From assembly GCF_015206815.1 (NCBI RefSeq), contig NZ_JADEXZ010000029.1:1-63787 (forward strand): DNA of 63,787 nucleotides. The letters are read 5' to 3'. Below are positions 23,818-34,003 of the stretch, piece after piece. The notes under the pieces were generated by a model, which was not told where the DNA came from, did not search any database, and was given only the letters and a program-made list of their open reading frames with translations. Each line of letters begins with the position of its first letter. The stretch's first letter is position 1. The position numbers and the translations under genes were made by a program. The DNA comes from Fortiea sp. LEGE XX443. Lineage in GTDB: Bacteria > Cyanobacteriota > Cyanobacteriia > Cyanobacteriales > Nostocaceae.

Positions 23818-24249
23818 ATGAAATTTTCAACTTTAACAGCTTCTTTCCTTACCATCGCTTCCGTAATTCTTGCCGCAGGAATGGCATCTGCTCAACCGGA
23901 CGCAAACAAAAAATCTCTCGATGCTGGTTTTACTGCTAGTCCAACACATGGTCGAGTAATCACTACATCCATTAACTCGTACATGTCACGCAGTAACATC
24001 AGTAATTCCCATGTAGTTAAACCTTTTAATCTTGTTTATCTTGCTTATCAAGGTAATCTAAAATCACAAGGCATTCCTGGTGGTAGCACTTTGATATTAC
24101 AACACCAAAGAGGTAATCTTAAAGCAAAAGATTTGGTTAAAGCTGCTATTAATGCCAACCAAATACCAGATCAAATTTTGCAAGATCAAGTTTATCTAAG
24201 TGCGGTTGATGTACAACTGACATCATTTCAAAATAGATTTTTGCCTTAA
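23818..24249 (+). CDS. Secreted hypothetical protein
   Basis: Protein of 143 residues with a signal peptide (MKFSTLTASFLTIASVILAA, cleavage likely after ASA at about residue 25). The mature part contains VKPFNLVYLAYQGNLKSQGI and AKDLVKAAINANQIPDQIL. I recall similar small exported proteins in other Nostocaceae but no function. It stands alone between a mobile-element copy and a convergent gene. Confidence 0.7.
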   Translation: MKFSTLTASFLTIASVILAAGMASAQPDANKKSLDAGFTASPTHGRVITTSINSYMSRSNISNSHVVKPFNLVYLAYQGNLKSQGIPGGSTLILQHQRGNLKAKDLVKAAINANQIPDQILQDQVYLSAVDVQLTSFQNRFLP

Positions 24250-24274
24250 GTCATACAGAATAACTCTAAAATGA

Positions 24275-25213
24275 TTAGGCTTGATTTCTCTTATCCAAAA
24301 ACTTCAACTGATTGTATAAGCAGCTAATTTGCGGTAAAAAAACCTCTGCTGCTTGTGTGATGCGTAATGGATTACCAACAATTGCTTCTACTTCTAAGGG
24401 ACGGCGTTCATCATAATCAATTTTCATGCTGGTGCGATAAGGCTTCATCTTAACTGTGTAATCGAGCATGGTTTGAATGAAGGCATCAGTGATAATGCGT
24501 CCGGTAACTTTTGCACCTATAGCTACTTCATACATTAATTGTTCGACTAATTGGCGAGTATATAAATCTGCCATTAATTCATCAGTTTTGGCGTTAAGAA
24601 TGACAGACAGCCCGTTATAGGGGATATTCCATACTAATTTTTGCCAACGTGCTAATAGTAAGTCTTCAGCTAATTCAATGGATATGCCAGCATTTTGAAA
24701 GTCATTGGCAATTTGCTGTATTATGCCAGTAATTCCCGCATTCTGATAGTTAAGAGTGTATTCACCTAAAACAATTTGTCCATAATCTAAGTGGCGGATG
24801 TGTCCTTTCCCTACTTTGTTAGAACATAAAAAACATAAGCCTCCAATAATGTTGACATTGCCAACAATTTGAGCAACTTCTTCCTCTATACCTAATCCAT
24901 TTTGCAATACCAATACCACCCCGTTCTGTTTAACCACAGGTGGTAATAATCTCGATAGTAAATAATTTTGTGTTGTTTTGAGTGCAATTATTACCACATC
25001 GCATTGTGGCATTTTTGTCACGTCATTATATGCTTTAACTTGTGGTAGGGTAAAATCGCCATATTTAGATTCGACGATTAAACCAAATTGACTAACGTGT
25101 TCGTAATCACTCTTGAGTAAAAAGTGGACATCCAAACCAGCCTTTTGCAGTTTGGCACCATAAAACCCACCTAATGCGCCTGTTCCTATAATGGCGTACT
25201 TGCGATCGCACAT
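24275..25213 (-). CDS. Ketopantoate reductase-like protein (ApbA/PanE family)
   Basis: Protein of 312 residues. The N-terminal nucleotide-binding motif is AIIGTGALGGFYGAKL, followed by the family blocks VVIIALKTTQN, VVLVLQNGLGIEE, and a C-terminal helical domain with ARWQKLVWNIPYNGLSVI (the catalytic Lys lies in this block) and EVEAIVGNPLRI. The family reduces ketopantoate with NADPH in coenzyme A synthesis; paralogues act on other 2-oxo acids, so the exact substrate is open. I start at the ATG at 25213 just before the nucleotide-binding motif. Confidence 0.88.
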   Translation of the reverse strand: MCDRKYAIIGTGALGGFYGAKLQKAGLDVHFLLKSDYEHVSQFGLIVESKYGDFTLPQVKAYNDVTKMPQCDVVIIALKTTQNYLLSRLLPPVVKQNGVVLVLQNGLGIEEEVAQIVGNVNIIGGLCFLCSNKVGKGHIRHLDYGQIVLGEYTLNYQNAGITGIIQQIANDFQNAGISIELAEDLLLARWQKLVWNIPYNGLSVILNAKTDELMADLYTRQLVEQLMYEVAIGAKVTGRIITDAFIQTMLDYTVKMKPYRTSMKIDYDERRPLEVEAIVGNPLRITQAAEVFLPQISCLYNQLKFLDKRNQA

Positions 25214-25259
25214 TTTTTCTACCAAGAAATTTTCTAGCATAATCATAAAGCTATGTCTG

Positions 25260-25391
25260 TTACCCTTCACCGAAAGGATGTCTGTTGACGAATAGGAGGT
25301 AGTACTCCCTAATCAGGCTTAGAGCAGTAAAAATTACTAGCAGCAAAACGGAACAAAATGCCAAAATAGAGGCTAGGGGAGAGATGTTCAT
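25260..25391 (-). CDS. Small single-span membrane protein
   Basis: Peptide of 43 residues beginning [20 protein letters not shown], one membrane helix, then a short basic and aromatic tail ([18 protein letters not shown]). Its size and form resemble the tiny subunits of photosynthetic and NDH-1 complexes, but I cannot match it to a named one. It is divergent from alaS and 46 bp upstream of the ketopantoate reductase-like gene on the same strand. The frame could start further upstream at 25484, though that part is encoded by repeat-like DNA. Confidence 0.5.
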   Translation of the reverse strand: MNISPLASILAFCSVLLLVIFTALSLIREYYLLFVNRHPFGEG

Positions 25392-25519
25392 GCTTTGTTG
25401 GATGTTCTCTCCTGCGCCATACTTTATCCAGAGAAAGGGTGAAGGAAGAAGTACGAGAAAACAAACGGCAACTTCATACTTCACACTACATACTTCATAC
25501 TTTATACTTCAGTTCACCC

Positions 25520-28162
25520 ATGTCTTCTAATCCCCAACACATCAGCGGTAACGAAATTCGCACCATATTTCTTGACTTCTTTGCTCAACGGGAACACCAA
25601 ATTCTCCCCAGTGCTTCCCTCGTACCAGAAGATCCAACCGTGCTGCTGACGATCGCGGGGATGTTACCATTTAAGCCGATATTCCTGGGACAGCGCACAC
25701 CAGAATTTAAAAGAGCCACCACATCACAAAAGTGCATTCGTACCAACGATATCGAAAACGTCGGACGCACCAAACGCCACCATACGTTTTTTGAAATGTT
25801 GGGTAACTTTAGCTTTGGTGATTATTTTAAAGAACAAGCGATCGCCTGGGGTTGGGAAATCTCCACAGAAGTTTTTGGTTTACTACCAGAATGCTTAGTT
25901 GTAAGTGTATTTGAAGAAGATGATGAAGCTTTTGGAATATGGCGCGACAAAATTGGTATACCAGAAGCCAGAATTAGACGCATGGGTGCAGATGATAACT
26001 TCTGGACATCTGGCCCCACTGGCCCCTGTGGCCCTTGTTCGGAGATATATTACGACTTCCACCCCGAACGCGGCGACGATAATATTGATTTAGAAGACGA
26101 CACCCGGTTTATCGAGTTCTACAACTTGGTATTCATGCAATACAACCGGGATGCTTCCGGTAATTTAACACCACTGCAAAATAAAAACATAGATACTGGC
26201 ATGGGCTTGGAGAGAATGGCGCAAATCCTCCAAAAAGTGCCGAATAACTACGAAACAGATTTAATTTTCCCAATTATTCAAACAGCAGCGCAAATTGCTG
26301 GCATTGATTACCATTCTAGCGATGAGAAAACCAAAGTTTCGTTAAAAGTTATTGGTGATCATGTGCGTTCTGTCGTCCACATGATTGCTGATGAAATCCG
26401 CGCCTCTAATGTGGGAAGAGGTTACGTACTGCGGCGATTGATTCGGCGGGTAGTGCGTCACGGCCGATTACTTGGCATTTCAGGAAACTTTATCACCCAA
26501 GTAGCCGAAACTGCGATCGCTCTTTCGGAATCAGCTTATCCCAATGTGCGTCAACGGGAAGCATCCATCAAAGCTGAACTCGAACGAGAAGAATCAAATT
26601 TCCTCAAAACTCTGGATAGAGGTGAAAAACTTCTCGAAGAAATTATCCAACAGGTGAAGCAGCAAGGACAAACCGAAATCAGTGGTGAAAGTGCTTTCAC
26701 TTTGTACGATACCTACGGTTTTCCCTTAGAACTCACCCAAGAAATCGCGGAAGAAAACAACCTGACTGTTGATGAAGTTGGATTCAACATCGAAATGCAA
26801 AAACAGGTGGAACGTGCCAAAGCCGCTCACGAAACCATCGATTTAACCGTGCAAGGTTCCCTCGACAAATTAGCAGAACACATCCACGCTACGGATTTCT
26901 TAGGTTATACCCAAGCTGCGGCGACGGCAAAAGTAGAAGTTTTGCTAGTCAATGGTGTCGCCCAAGAAGAAGCCGAAGCCGGGACAGAGGTGCAAATCGT
27001 CCTCAACCAAACCCCATTTTATGCCGAATCTGGGGGACAAATTGGCGATCGCGGTTATATCTCCGGCGATGGTATTGTAGTTCGCGTTGAAGATGTGAAG
27101 AAAGAATCTGATTTCTTCGTCCACTTCGGACGCATCGAACGGGGAACTGTGCGTGTAGGTGATACAGTCACCGCTCAAATTGACGCTGCTTGTCGTCGTC
27201 GCGCCCAAGCCAACCACACTGCAACTCACTTACTCCAAGCAGCGTTGAAGAAAATTGTCGATGAGGGAATATCTCAAGCTGGTTCGCTGGTTTCCTTCGA
27301 CAGATTGCGCTTTGACTTCAACTGTCCCCGTGCTTTAACAGCCGAGGAAGTCCAACAAGTCGAAGAACAGGTGAACACTTGGATTTCTGAGGCGCACTCC
27401 GCCAACGTGGAAATACTACCCTTAGCCGAGGCAAAAGCTAGGGGTGCTGTTGCCATGTTCGGCGAAAAATACGGTGATGAAGTCCGCGTCATCGATTTTC
27501 CCAGCGTATCGATGGAACTATGCGGAGGTACGCACGTAAGTAATACTGCTGAGATTGGTGTATTCAAGATTATCTCTGAAGCTGGTGTTGCATCTGGGGT
27601 GCGGCGAATTGAAGCAGTTTCCGGCCCGGCGATACTAGATTACCTAAATGTTCGGGATAAAGTAGTCAAAGATTTAAGCGATCGCTTTAAAGTTAAACCC
27701 GAAGAACTACCAGATAGAATCACTACTCTGCAAACTGAATTGCGAACCGCCGAGAAGCAACTAGAAACGCTGAAAGGACAATTAGCGATCGCTAAATCTG
27801 ACAGTTTGCTAGAAACAGCCCAAACCGTAGGCGACCATAAAATCATTGTTGCCCAACTCGAAGGCGTTGACCCAGAATCCTTGAAAACTGCGGCGGAACG
27901 TTTACTGCAAAAAATCGGTAACGGTGCTGTAGTACTCGGTTCTGTTCCCGAAGCTGGTAAAGTCAGCATAGTTGCAGCATTTAGTCAAGAAGTGAACAAG
28001 AAAGGTTTGCAAGCCGGAAAATTTGTTGGTGCGATCGCTAAAATCTGCGGCGGTGGTGGTGGCGGTAGACCAAATCTAGCCCAAGCCGGCGGACGCGATG
28101 ACAGCAAATTGCCAGAAGCCTTGGAACAGGCGCAGAGTGAGTTAAAGTCTGCTTTGGGTTAA
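25520..28162 (+). CDS. alaS: Alanyl-tRNA synthetase
   Basis: Full-length AlaRS of 880 residues, charging tRNA-Ala in the cytoplasm. It starts [20 protein letters not shown]; the class II motif 1/2 region is seen in [20 protein letters not shown] and [20 protein letters not shown]. The editing domain has [11 protein letters not shown] and the zinc-site segment [13 protein letters not shown]; the C-Ala domain ends in [20 protein letters not shown]. The upstream in-frame extension to 25439 is encoded by CTTCATA-type heptamer repeats, so I reject it. The standard domain set is complete. Confidence 0.98.
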   Translation: MSSNPQHISGNEIRTIFLDFFAQREHQILPSASLVPEDPTVLLTIAGMLPFKPIFLGQRTPEFKRATTSQKCIRTNDIENVGRTKRHHTFFEMLGNFSFGDYFKEQAIAWGWEISTEVFGLLPECLVVSVFEEDDEAFGIWRDKIGIPEARIRRMGADDNFWTSGPTGPCGPCSEIYYDFHPERGDDNIDLEDDTRFIEFYNLVFMQYNRDASGNLTPLQNKNIDTGMGLERMAQILQKVPNNYETDLIFPIIQTAAQIAGIDYHSSDEKTKVSLKVIGDHVRSVVHMIADEIRASNVGRGYVLRRLIRRVVRHGRLLGISGNFITQVAETAIALSESAYPNVRQREASIKAELEREESNFLKTLDRGEKLLEEIIQQVKQQGQTEISGESAFTLYDTYGFPLELTQEIAEENNLTVDEVGFNIEMQKQVERAKAAHETIDLTVQGSLDKLAEHIHATDFLGYTQAAATAKVEVLLVNGVAQEEAEAGTEVQIVLNQTPFYAESGGQIGDRGYISGDGIVVRVEDVKKESDFFVHFGRIERGTVRVGDTVTAQIDAACRRRAQANHTATHLLQAALKKIVDEGISQAGSLVSFDRLRFDFNCPRALTAEEVQQVEEQVNTWISEAHSANVEILPLAEAKARGAVAMFGEKYGDEVRVIDFPSVSMELCGGTHVSNTAEIGVFKIISEAGVASGVRRIEAVSGPAILDYLNVRDKVVKDLSDRFKVKPEELPDRITTLQTELRTAEKQLETLKGQLAIAKSDSLLETAQTVGDHKIIVAQLEGVDPESLKTAAERLLQKIGNGAVVLGSVPEAGKVSIVAAFSQEVNKKGLQAGKFVGAIAKICGGGGGGRPNLAQAGGRDDSKLPEALEQAQSELKSALG

Positions 28163-28187
28163 CTATTTTTTAGAAGAAATTTGTAGG

Positions 28188-28214
28188 ATGGGTTACGGCT
28201 TTGCCTAACCCATC
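28188..28214 (+). terminator. Hairpin after alaS
   Basis: GATGGGTTA (28188-28196) and TAACCCATC (28206-28214) form a perfect 9-bp stem, followed by GTTTATTTTGG. It lies 25 bp after the alaS stop. The sequence is of a kind repeated widely in Nostoc genomes. Confidence 0.6.
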
Positions 28215-28301
28215 GTTTATTTTGGATTGAAGGCTTATTTAAGTTAATGCGGAATTTATTGAACTAATTTAAATTTGATATTTATATTGACTGTATAAAT
28301 T

Positions 28302-29846
28302 ATGAAACTTCAAGAAAATTCACTGAGATGGTCTTTAAATCATGTGTTTAAGTATAGCGACACAGATTTATTTCCTAAGCCTGTAGAGTTTGATATTCTT
28401 AATGAAGTCGAAGACGAAGCGATAAATCGCTTTAAAGACATAGATTTAGGTAACTATCAACATAATCCTTCTAGAAGATTTATAGTACCCAAGGATGAAA
28501 TTTCATATAGGACTGCAACACAACTAGATCCATTAGATCACACTGTATTAACAGCAATTATTTACGAATTTGGTCAGCTTATTGAAAATAGAAGAATTCC
28601 TACATCAGACAATAAAGTTTTTAGTTACAGATTCAATCCACAAAATGATGGGAGTTTGTATAACCCTAATATTTCATGGTTAGAATTTTGGAAAACATGT
28701 GAACAAAAAAGCTTCAATTATAAATACGCAGTCTCTTTAGATATTGCAGATTTTTATAATCAAATCTACCATCATAATATTGAAAATCAGCTAATTGAAT
28801 CTGGATTTCCTAATCAGGTAAAAAAGTGGTTGATGAATTTATTAGAAAGTGTAACAGCAAAAGTTTCTAGAGGAATTCCTACTGGGCCACATGCTACTCA
28901 TTTATTAGGAGAGCTTTCACTAATTCCTGTAGACAATAGCTTATCTTTAAAAGGTATAGATTTTTGTCGTTTTGTTGATGATATTATTATATTTTGTAAC
29001 AGCAAGCAAGAAGCAAGAATTATCATTTATCAGATGGCAGAAATACTAGATAAACAACAAAGGTTAATATTACAGAGGCAAAAGACGAAAATATATACAT
29101 CTGATGAATTAAAACAGCGTTGTACTTTAATGACTAAGGATCAACCTATTAATAGTTATGAAGAAAGTATTATTAATATAATAAAAATGTATTCATCAAG
29201 TAATCCATATACAACTGTAAGTATTCAGAACATTAATGATGAGCAGCTACATATTTTCAGCAAATTTTTTGTAGATAAGATATTGTCTGATTATTTAAAT
29301 AATGATGAACCAAATTATACTCGCCTGAGATGGTTTCTAAGAAGACTTTCACAAGTAGGTATTCCATCTGCTGTTGAGTTCTGTCTTGACAATATTGATT
29401 CTTTAACGCCAGCAATCAGCGATATATGCCATTATTTAATATCAATCAACAATAACTATAGTGGTAATTGGAAAATATTAGGTAGTAAAATAATAAACAT
29501 TTTATACACAGATATAATTAAATCAAATGAATATTTTCAAATATCATTAATGAGCCTTTTTGCTAGAAATTCGTCACTAAATAATGCCAGTCAGATAATT
29601 GCTATATATCAGAATTCTCCTTCAAGCCTGAGAAGAGAAATTTTATTAAGTGCTTATTCCCAAAATATGGGTGACTGGATTCGTGAACTTAAGGAAAGTT
29701 ATACAATTATGGATATATGGTGTAAACGTGCATTTATTATTGCATCAACAACTTTACCCGTAGAAGAGCGAAAATTTTTTTTGGACTATGTGAAAGATAA
29801 TAGTTTATTAAATGACATATTAATAAAGTGGGCTAAATCCAAATAA
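28302..29846 (+). CDS. Orphan reverse transcriptase with a long C-terminal helical domain
   Basis: Protein of 514 residues. RT motifs: VSLDIADFYNQI with the first catalytic Asp (147), RGIPTGPHATH (190-200), and RFVDDIIIF (FVDD at 224-227, in place of YxDD). The front part (RRFIVPKDEISYRTATQLDP) is of the type found in retron and abortive-infection/unknown-group RTs rather than in group II introns: there is no maturase or endonuclease domain. After about residue 290 comes a helical region of some 220 residues, as in defence-associated RTs of the AbiA/AbiK/DRT kind. The gene is strikingly AT-rich against its neighbours, a sign of transfer. No accessory gene is adjacent. Defence is the likeliest role, by family. 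Confidence 0.85.
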   Translation: MKLQENSLRWSLNHVFKYSDTDLFPKPVEFDILNEVEDEAINRFKDIDLGNYQHNPSRRFIVPKDEISYRTATQLDPLDHTVLTAIIYEFGQLIENRRIPTSDNKVFSYRFNPQNDGSLYNPNISWLEFWKTCEQKSFNYKYAVSLDIADFYNQIYHHNIENQLIESGFPNQVKKWLMNLLESVTAKVSRGIPTGPHATHLLGELSLIPVDNSLSLKGIDFCRFVDDIIIFCNSKQEARIIIYQMAEILDKQQRLILQRQKTKIYTSDELKQRCTLMTKDQPINSYEESIINIIKMYSSSNPYTTVSIQNINDEQLHIFSKFFVDKILSDYLNNDEPNYTRLRWFLRRLSQVGIPSAVEFCLDNIDSLTPAISDICHYLISINNNYSGNWKILGSKIINILYTDIIKSNEYFQISLMSLFARNSSLNNASQIIAIYQNSPSSLRREILLSAYSQNMGDWIRELKESYTIMDIWCKRAFIIASTTLPVEERKFFLDYVKDNSLLNDILIKWAKSK

Positions 29847-29927
29847 AAAGGTCTACAGCAAAAAGTTAACTTTTGTAAACAGATTGCACAAATTCATATA
29901 CTATTGCTAATACATTGAATTACTCAA

Positions 29928-30167
29928 ATGCAGAGAATCACAGTTGATGAAATCCGACAATATCCCTTAAAATAACTCAATCAAGTTGAGGCAGGTGAAA
30001 GTTTTATTATTATTCAGGCAGATAAAGAGATTGCTGAATTAAAACCAATTCAAAGTACTAACAAACCGCTACGACCGTTTGGTTTATGTGCGGGAGAGTT
30101 TACTGTATCTGATGATTTTGATGCACCTTTACCTGAAGAAATTTTGAATTTATTTGAAGCCAAATGA
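29928..30167 (+). pseudogene. Phd/YefM-type antitoxin with a nonsense codon
   Basis: From the ATG at 29928 the frame reads MQRITVDEIRQYPLK, then TAA, then continues 63 codons to TGA (30165-30167) with LNQVEAGESFIIIQADKEIA and the tail RPFGLCAGEFTVSDDFDAPL, the C-terminal pattern of antitoxins paired with VapC toxins in cyanobacteria. Total span is 80 codons with no frameshift, so one stop codon inactivated it. Confidence 0.75.
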
Positions 30168-30199
30168 AAATTCTCCTAAATATTAATAATTTCTTTGTG
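30164..30199 (+). pseudogene. Start of a lost VapC-type toxin gene
   Basis: At the antitoxin stop an ATGA overlap opens MKILLNINNFF, close to the MKILLDTHIFLW start of PIN-domain VapC toxins, but the sequence turns into a TCCTTTGTG repeat after about eleven codons and no PIN domain follows. The toxin has been deleted, in step with the broken antitoxin. Confidence 0.45.
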
Positions 30200-30246
30200 T
30201 CCTTTGTGTCCTTTGCGGTTCGTTTCCCATAGAATTTCGTGCATTT

Positions 30247-31209
30247 TTATGCACAATTGTTGTTACTATTCATCCACACCGCAGACAAAGCGCCTAAATC
30301 TAACTGCTGACTTTCACCCTCAGCAGTATTTTGAAACAGCACAGCAAATGCGCCAGCACCTAATCGATTTTGCGGAAACATGCGGTAACAAGGAATAGTA
30401 GTTAGATGCGATTGATACTCTTGTAAATGGCTAACTTTAACTGCTTTAAACTGGGGAAAGCGGGATAAAAACCATTCACAAACTTGCTCATTCTCTTCTG
30501 GCGAATAAGTACATGTCATATAGGCAAGATAACCTTGAGAAGCGACAATTTGAGCAGAGTTAGCAATAATCCGTTTTTGACGATTGGCGCTTTTATTAAT
30601 TGCAGTGGGATGAAAACATCCTGGTGCTTTTTCGCCTTTAGCTAGTAAAGATTGCCCCGTACATGGAGCATCGACAATTACTAAATTAGTCGATGCGGGA
30701 ATACTTTCAGCAAAAATACTCGAATCTCTGTTAACTACAATAGATGGGTTAATCTGGCAACGCTTTAAATTAGAAATTAACATACCTAAACGTTTACCAA
30801 TCACTTCGTTACTAATCAGTAATTCTGGCTCCAAAGCTTTCCAGGCAAATATACTTTTACCTCCTGGAGCCGCACACATATCAAAAATTGTATGGATTGA
30901 CTGAGTAATTGCTAACAAAATAGAAGCTGAAAATACAGAAGAAAAATCTAAACAATAGAAATATCCTTGATTATGTAGGGTATGTTGACCTGGTTTTTCC
31001 CCTAAAGCTAATCGGTCGATAAATTGTGGTTGCCAAATTAAAGGTGTTTCTACTAAAAAAGGTGAAATTTCTGGTTTTGGCTGACACCAAAGAATAGACG
31101 GTGAAAAAAATTGGGGATTAACTAACGCTGCGATAAATTTTTCTTGTTCCTCTAAGCTTTCAAATAAACGCCGTGAAAGTTTAAGTAATAAATTGGAAGG
31201 CTTTTCCAT
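30247..31209 (-). CDS. RsmB/NOP-type RNA (cytosine-5) methyltransferase
   Basis: Protein of 320 residues. The SAM site is MCAAPGGKS; the two cysteines of the m5C mechanism lie in VDAPCTGQSL and MTCTYSPEENE. It lacks the N-terminal NusB-like domain of E. coli RsmB, so it is closer to the RsmF/NOP2 type, and it has a short C-terminal extension (PCYRMFPQNRLGAGAF). It would methylate rRNA or tRNA using SAM. I start at the ATG at 31209. The target base is not evident. Confidence 0.9.
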   Translation of the reverse strand: MEKPSNLLLKLSRRLFESLEEQEKFIAALVNPQFFSPSILWCQPKPEISPFLVETPLIWQPQFIDRLALGEKPGQHTLHNQGYFYCLDFSSVFSASILLAITQSIHTIFDMCAAPGGKSIFAWKALEPELLISNEVIGKRLGMLISNLKRCQINPSIVVNRDSSIFAESIPASTNLVIVDAPCTGQSLLAKGEKAPGCFHPTAINKSANRQKRIIANSAQIVASQGYLAYMTCTYSPEENEQVCEWFLSRFPQFKAVKVSHLQEYQSHLTTIPCYRMFPQNRLGAGAFAVLFQNTAEGESQQLDLGALSAVWMNSNNNCA

Positions 31210-31359
31210 TATATTTTTCAGTAACAATACTTGTTTTTAATCCTAATCAAACTGTTACACAAGAACAATGCTATGCAGTGTTTTACCTGCATACTGAAAA
31301 TACAATAACCGCTATTCTGACGATGACCGTGATACTACCTCATTACTTTGGAGATGGTC

Positions 31360-32805
31360 ATGATATTGGATAATTTTCAGCGGAAGTTACGCCGAGAATC
31401 ACAACTATGGCGAGATGAAGGATTAATTAGTTCTTCCCAGTATCAACAAATAGCAGACCGTTATCAATTTAATAACCTAGAAGCTGCTGCACGCGATCGC
31501 TCGATGATGACTGCGGTGATGATTGGCAGTATTCTCCTCACATTAGGCATCATTACCTTTGTTGCAGCTAACTGGTTAGGATGGTCACGGGATGTCAAAT
31601 TCATCATTATGATGAGTTTGTTTATGGCAACAACAATCACAGGTTTTTACACTTGGAGACAAGCCGCCATTGGCAACTCTGAAGGCAAAAAACCAAAACG
31701 TAGCCAACGCCTTCTCGGTGAAGGATTGCTAATTTTAGCCGCCATGATTTTAGGCGCAACCATAGCGCTAATGGCAGACGTTTTCAATATTAACGGTTCA
31801 ACTCCAGAACTATTTTTTGCTTGGGGTTTTGGTGTTTTGGTCATGGCTTACAGTCTGTCCTTAAATTCCCTAGGAATCATGGGAATTATCCTAATACAAA
31901 TTGGGTATGGGATAGGATTAGGAGACTTACGTTATTCTGCAAATGATGGGAATTGGGCAAGACTCGTGGTAAAACACATGCCTTTGCTGTCGTGGGTGTT
32001 GTTTGTACCCTTAGCCTATTTCTGTCGTTCTCGCTGGATTTTTGCACTGGCGGCTTTTATTTTTGCCAGTTCTTTACAATTAAACCTCGATCCCTTACCT
32101 CTATCCAATTTTTCTGAGACTGCACCTTGGGTGGCATCTTTTGCTTTTACATTGCCGCCTGCATTATTCTGGAGTTATGATGACCTGCTATTTCCCACAA
32201 TTAATTACAGGCTATTTCAACCCCTAGCCCGTGATTTGTCGTTGATAGCTTTCGGTCTAGTCTTTTATGTACTGTCTTTCCGTTGGCTGTGGCAAACTTC
32301 CAGCAACAATTTCTCTTCTTCAACTAGTAACATAAATATATTCCTGTCTCGACCGATTATCGATTTGGGAATTCTCAGCGGGTTGGCTGTACTGCAATGG
32401 TTGTTTTTACTGCGCCAACGAAATAACCCAATTCGTCGAGAAGCCGTCTTCAATCTACCTTTGATTGTGACATTTCTTGGCTTTACGGCTATAGTACCTT
32501 TCTGGCATCAAGCTATCAATCCCGTTGATGATTTGGGGGTTTTTGCTTTCAATGTACTTTTCGTAGTATTAGCTTGGGGACTAATTCGGGAAGGATTGAA
32601 GTTAAATGATAGACGCTCTTTTTGGGGCGGTATGCTGTTGTTAACCCTGCAAGTAATCAGTCGCGTACTAGAATATGACACTGAACTTCTGCTCAAATCA
32701 CTGGTGTTTGTGATGTGCGGTTCTGCGTTAATTAGTGCTGGACTTTGGTTTGAACGCCGCTTAGGTTCTGCTTCTAAGTCTTCAGGTAATGTTAAATCCT
32801 CTTGA
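31360..32805 (+). CDS. DUF2157 membrane protein
   Basis: Protein of 481 residues. The N-terminal soluble part (LRRESQLWRDEGLISSSQYQ, then QIADRYQF) and first membrane helix (IGSILLTLGIITFVAANWLG) are typical of DUF2157; about ten further membrane helices follow. The function is unknown. It precedes a GDYXXLXY-type gene by 99 bp, a pairing common in bacteria that suggests one membrane complex. The start could also be at 31354 or a TTG at 31348; I choose the ATG at 31360. Confidence 0.85.
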   Translation: MILDNFQRKLRRESQLWRDEGLISSSQYQQIADRYQFNNLEAAARDRSMMTAVMIGSILLTLGIITFVAANWLGWSRDVKFIIMMSLFMATTITGFYTWRQAAIGNSEGKKPKRSQRLLGEGLLILAAMILGATIALMADVFNINGSTPELFFAWGFGVLVMAYSLSLNSLGIMGIILIQIGYGIGLGDLRYSANDGNWARLVVKHMPLLSWVLFVPLAYFCRSRWIFALAAFIFASSLQLNLDPLPLSNFSETAPWVASFAFTLPPALFWSYDDLLFPTINYRLFQPLARDLSLIAFGLVFYVLSFRWLWQTSSNNFSSSTSNINIFLSRPIIDLGILSGLAVLQWLFLLRQRNNPIRREAVFNLPLIVTFLGFTAIVPFWHQAINPVDDLGVFAFNVLFVVLAWGLIREGLKLNDRRSFWGGMLLLTLQVISRVLEYDTELLLKSLVFVMCGSALISAGLWFERRLGSASKSSGNVKSS

Positions 32806-32904
32806 TTGACCTACAGTTGCATCGTCGTTTTTAGAGTTTCTCTGCGTCAGTCCTAATAATTTCGTTTGATTCTGCTCACTACCTTGATTTTTAGGACTAC
32901 GCTC

Positions 32905-33642
32905 ATGAAAAGTGACTCTTCTGAATCTACCAAAAATTCTGAATCTACGAAGAATAAATCATTGTCTCCCGAAGCTGAATTTTCAGGGAAGCTGACTTTT
33001 CGGGATTATTTGTTAGCTACAGAACAAAAAGCCAATAAGCCTTTACCTGGTTCGCGGCTAGTGCTTCCCTTAGCAGTTCAAGCAGGAATCATTTTTGCTG
33101 TACCTTTTTTGTCAATGTATACTAACCTCACAGGCAAAGAAGTGATTTTGCAAACTGTACCCGTCAATTCTAGAAATGTGTTGCAAAGCAATTCTTTAGA
33201 GCTTGATTACAATATATCTCGGATTGCTACACTCAGAAGATTATCTGGCTGGCAAGAATTACTCAGGAGAAATCGCGGGAGGAACGGACAATTACTGTCA
33301 GGAACTAACTTGTATGTAATTTTACAAGAGCAACCATCCTTTAGTCGTGGTGTTCCTAGGGCTTGGAGACCTGTACGAGTAACTAGTAATCTACCCAGAT
33401 CCCTTGCTACTAATCAAGCGGCCTTAAGAGGTGTGTATCAGGATGGTTATGTTCAGTATGGTGTGGAAAACTATAATGTGCCAGATGAAGAACGGCAACA
33501 AATTAATAGCGATATTTCTCAAGCTGTACGTCAAACAAGAGACGGACAATTGCGATCAATAGTAGTGAAAGTTAAGGTAGATTCACAGGGTAAAGCTATA
33601 CCTGTGAGTCTATGGCTACGCGATCGCAATTATCGCTTTTAG
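32905..33642 (+). CDS. GDYXXLXY-family protein
   Basis: Protein of 245 residues: charged, Ser/Lys-rich N-terminus (a heptad-like repeat of SESTKN), one membrane helix (LVLPLAVQAGIIFAVPFLSM), then an exported domain containing SLELDYNISRIA, the position of the GDYxxLxY motif (here E-L-D-Y), and a C-terminal IVVKVKVDSQGKAIPVSLWL. Members are usually encoded next to DUF2157 or DUF4401 proteins, as here. Function unknown. The start is the ATG at 32905. Its stop overlaps that of the convergent gene by four bases. Confidence 0.75.
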   Translation: MKSDSSESTKNSESTKNKSLSPEAEFSGKLTFRDYLLATEQKANKPLPGSRLVLPLAVQAGIIFAVPFLSMYTNLTGKEVILQTVPVNSRNVLQSNSLELDYNISRIATLRRLSGWQELLRRNRGRNGQLLSGTNLYVILQEQPSFSRGVPRAWRPVRVTSNLPRSLATNQAALRGVYQDGYVQYGVENYNVPDEERQQINSDISQAVRQTRDGQLRSIVVKVKVDSQGKAIPVSLWLRDRNYRF

Positions 33643-33878
33643 TCTTCGTGGCGCATATTCCATGCTACACCGAAAGCTGCCCCTGCTCCGGCGATTAACC
33701 CGGTACTCATTCCTTGTATAGTTTTTTCAATGGGGTCTTGGGTCAGGCAATCACTTGTAACTTGACTAGCACGCAAGCAAAGATTGCTCTCTGCCCAGCT
33801 GCTAGTGCCACCTAAAATGACACCAGCAATACTACAGGAAGCTACAAGCAGCAGCAGACGTTTGGTTTTTCTATCCAT
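33639..33878 (-). CDS. Small hypothetical protein with signal anchor
   Basis: Protein of 79 residues beginning MDRKTKRLLLLVASCSIAGV, a signal peptide or membrane anchor, then NLCLRASQVTSDCLTQDPIE with two Cys that could form a disulfide, and a Gly/Ala-rich hydrophobic segment (GMSTGLIAGAGAAFGVAWNM). I do not recognise it. The stop codon overlaps the convergent GDYXXLXY gene. Confidence 0.55.
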   Translation of the reverse strand: MDRKTKRLLLLVASCSIAGVILGGTSSWAESNLCLRASQVTSDCLTQDPIEKTIQGMSTGLIAGAGAAFGVAWNMRHED

Positions 33879-34003
33879 AGATGGATGCTTGAATGTTGGG
33901 AAAGGTAAATATTCCTCAACTACTTTACACATCTATGCTGTTGTTGTCAGCTCTCTTTTTAGAGTGCTGAGTATAAATCCAGTTGTTTTAAGGCTTTGGG
34001 TGA

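Noticed and set aside
28163-28301. Retron-type msr/msd RNA upstream of the reverse transcriptase
   Set aside because: Only one short repeat-type hairpin is seen and the RT is much longer than retron RTs; no a1/a2 inverted repeats found.
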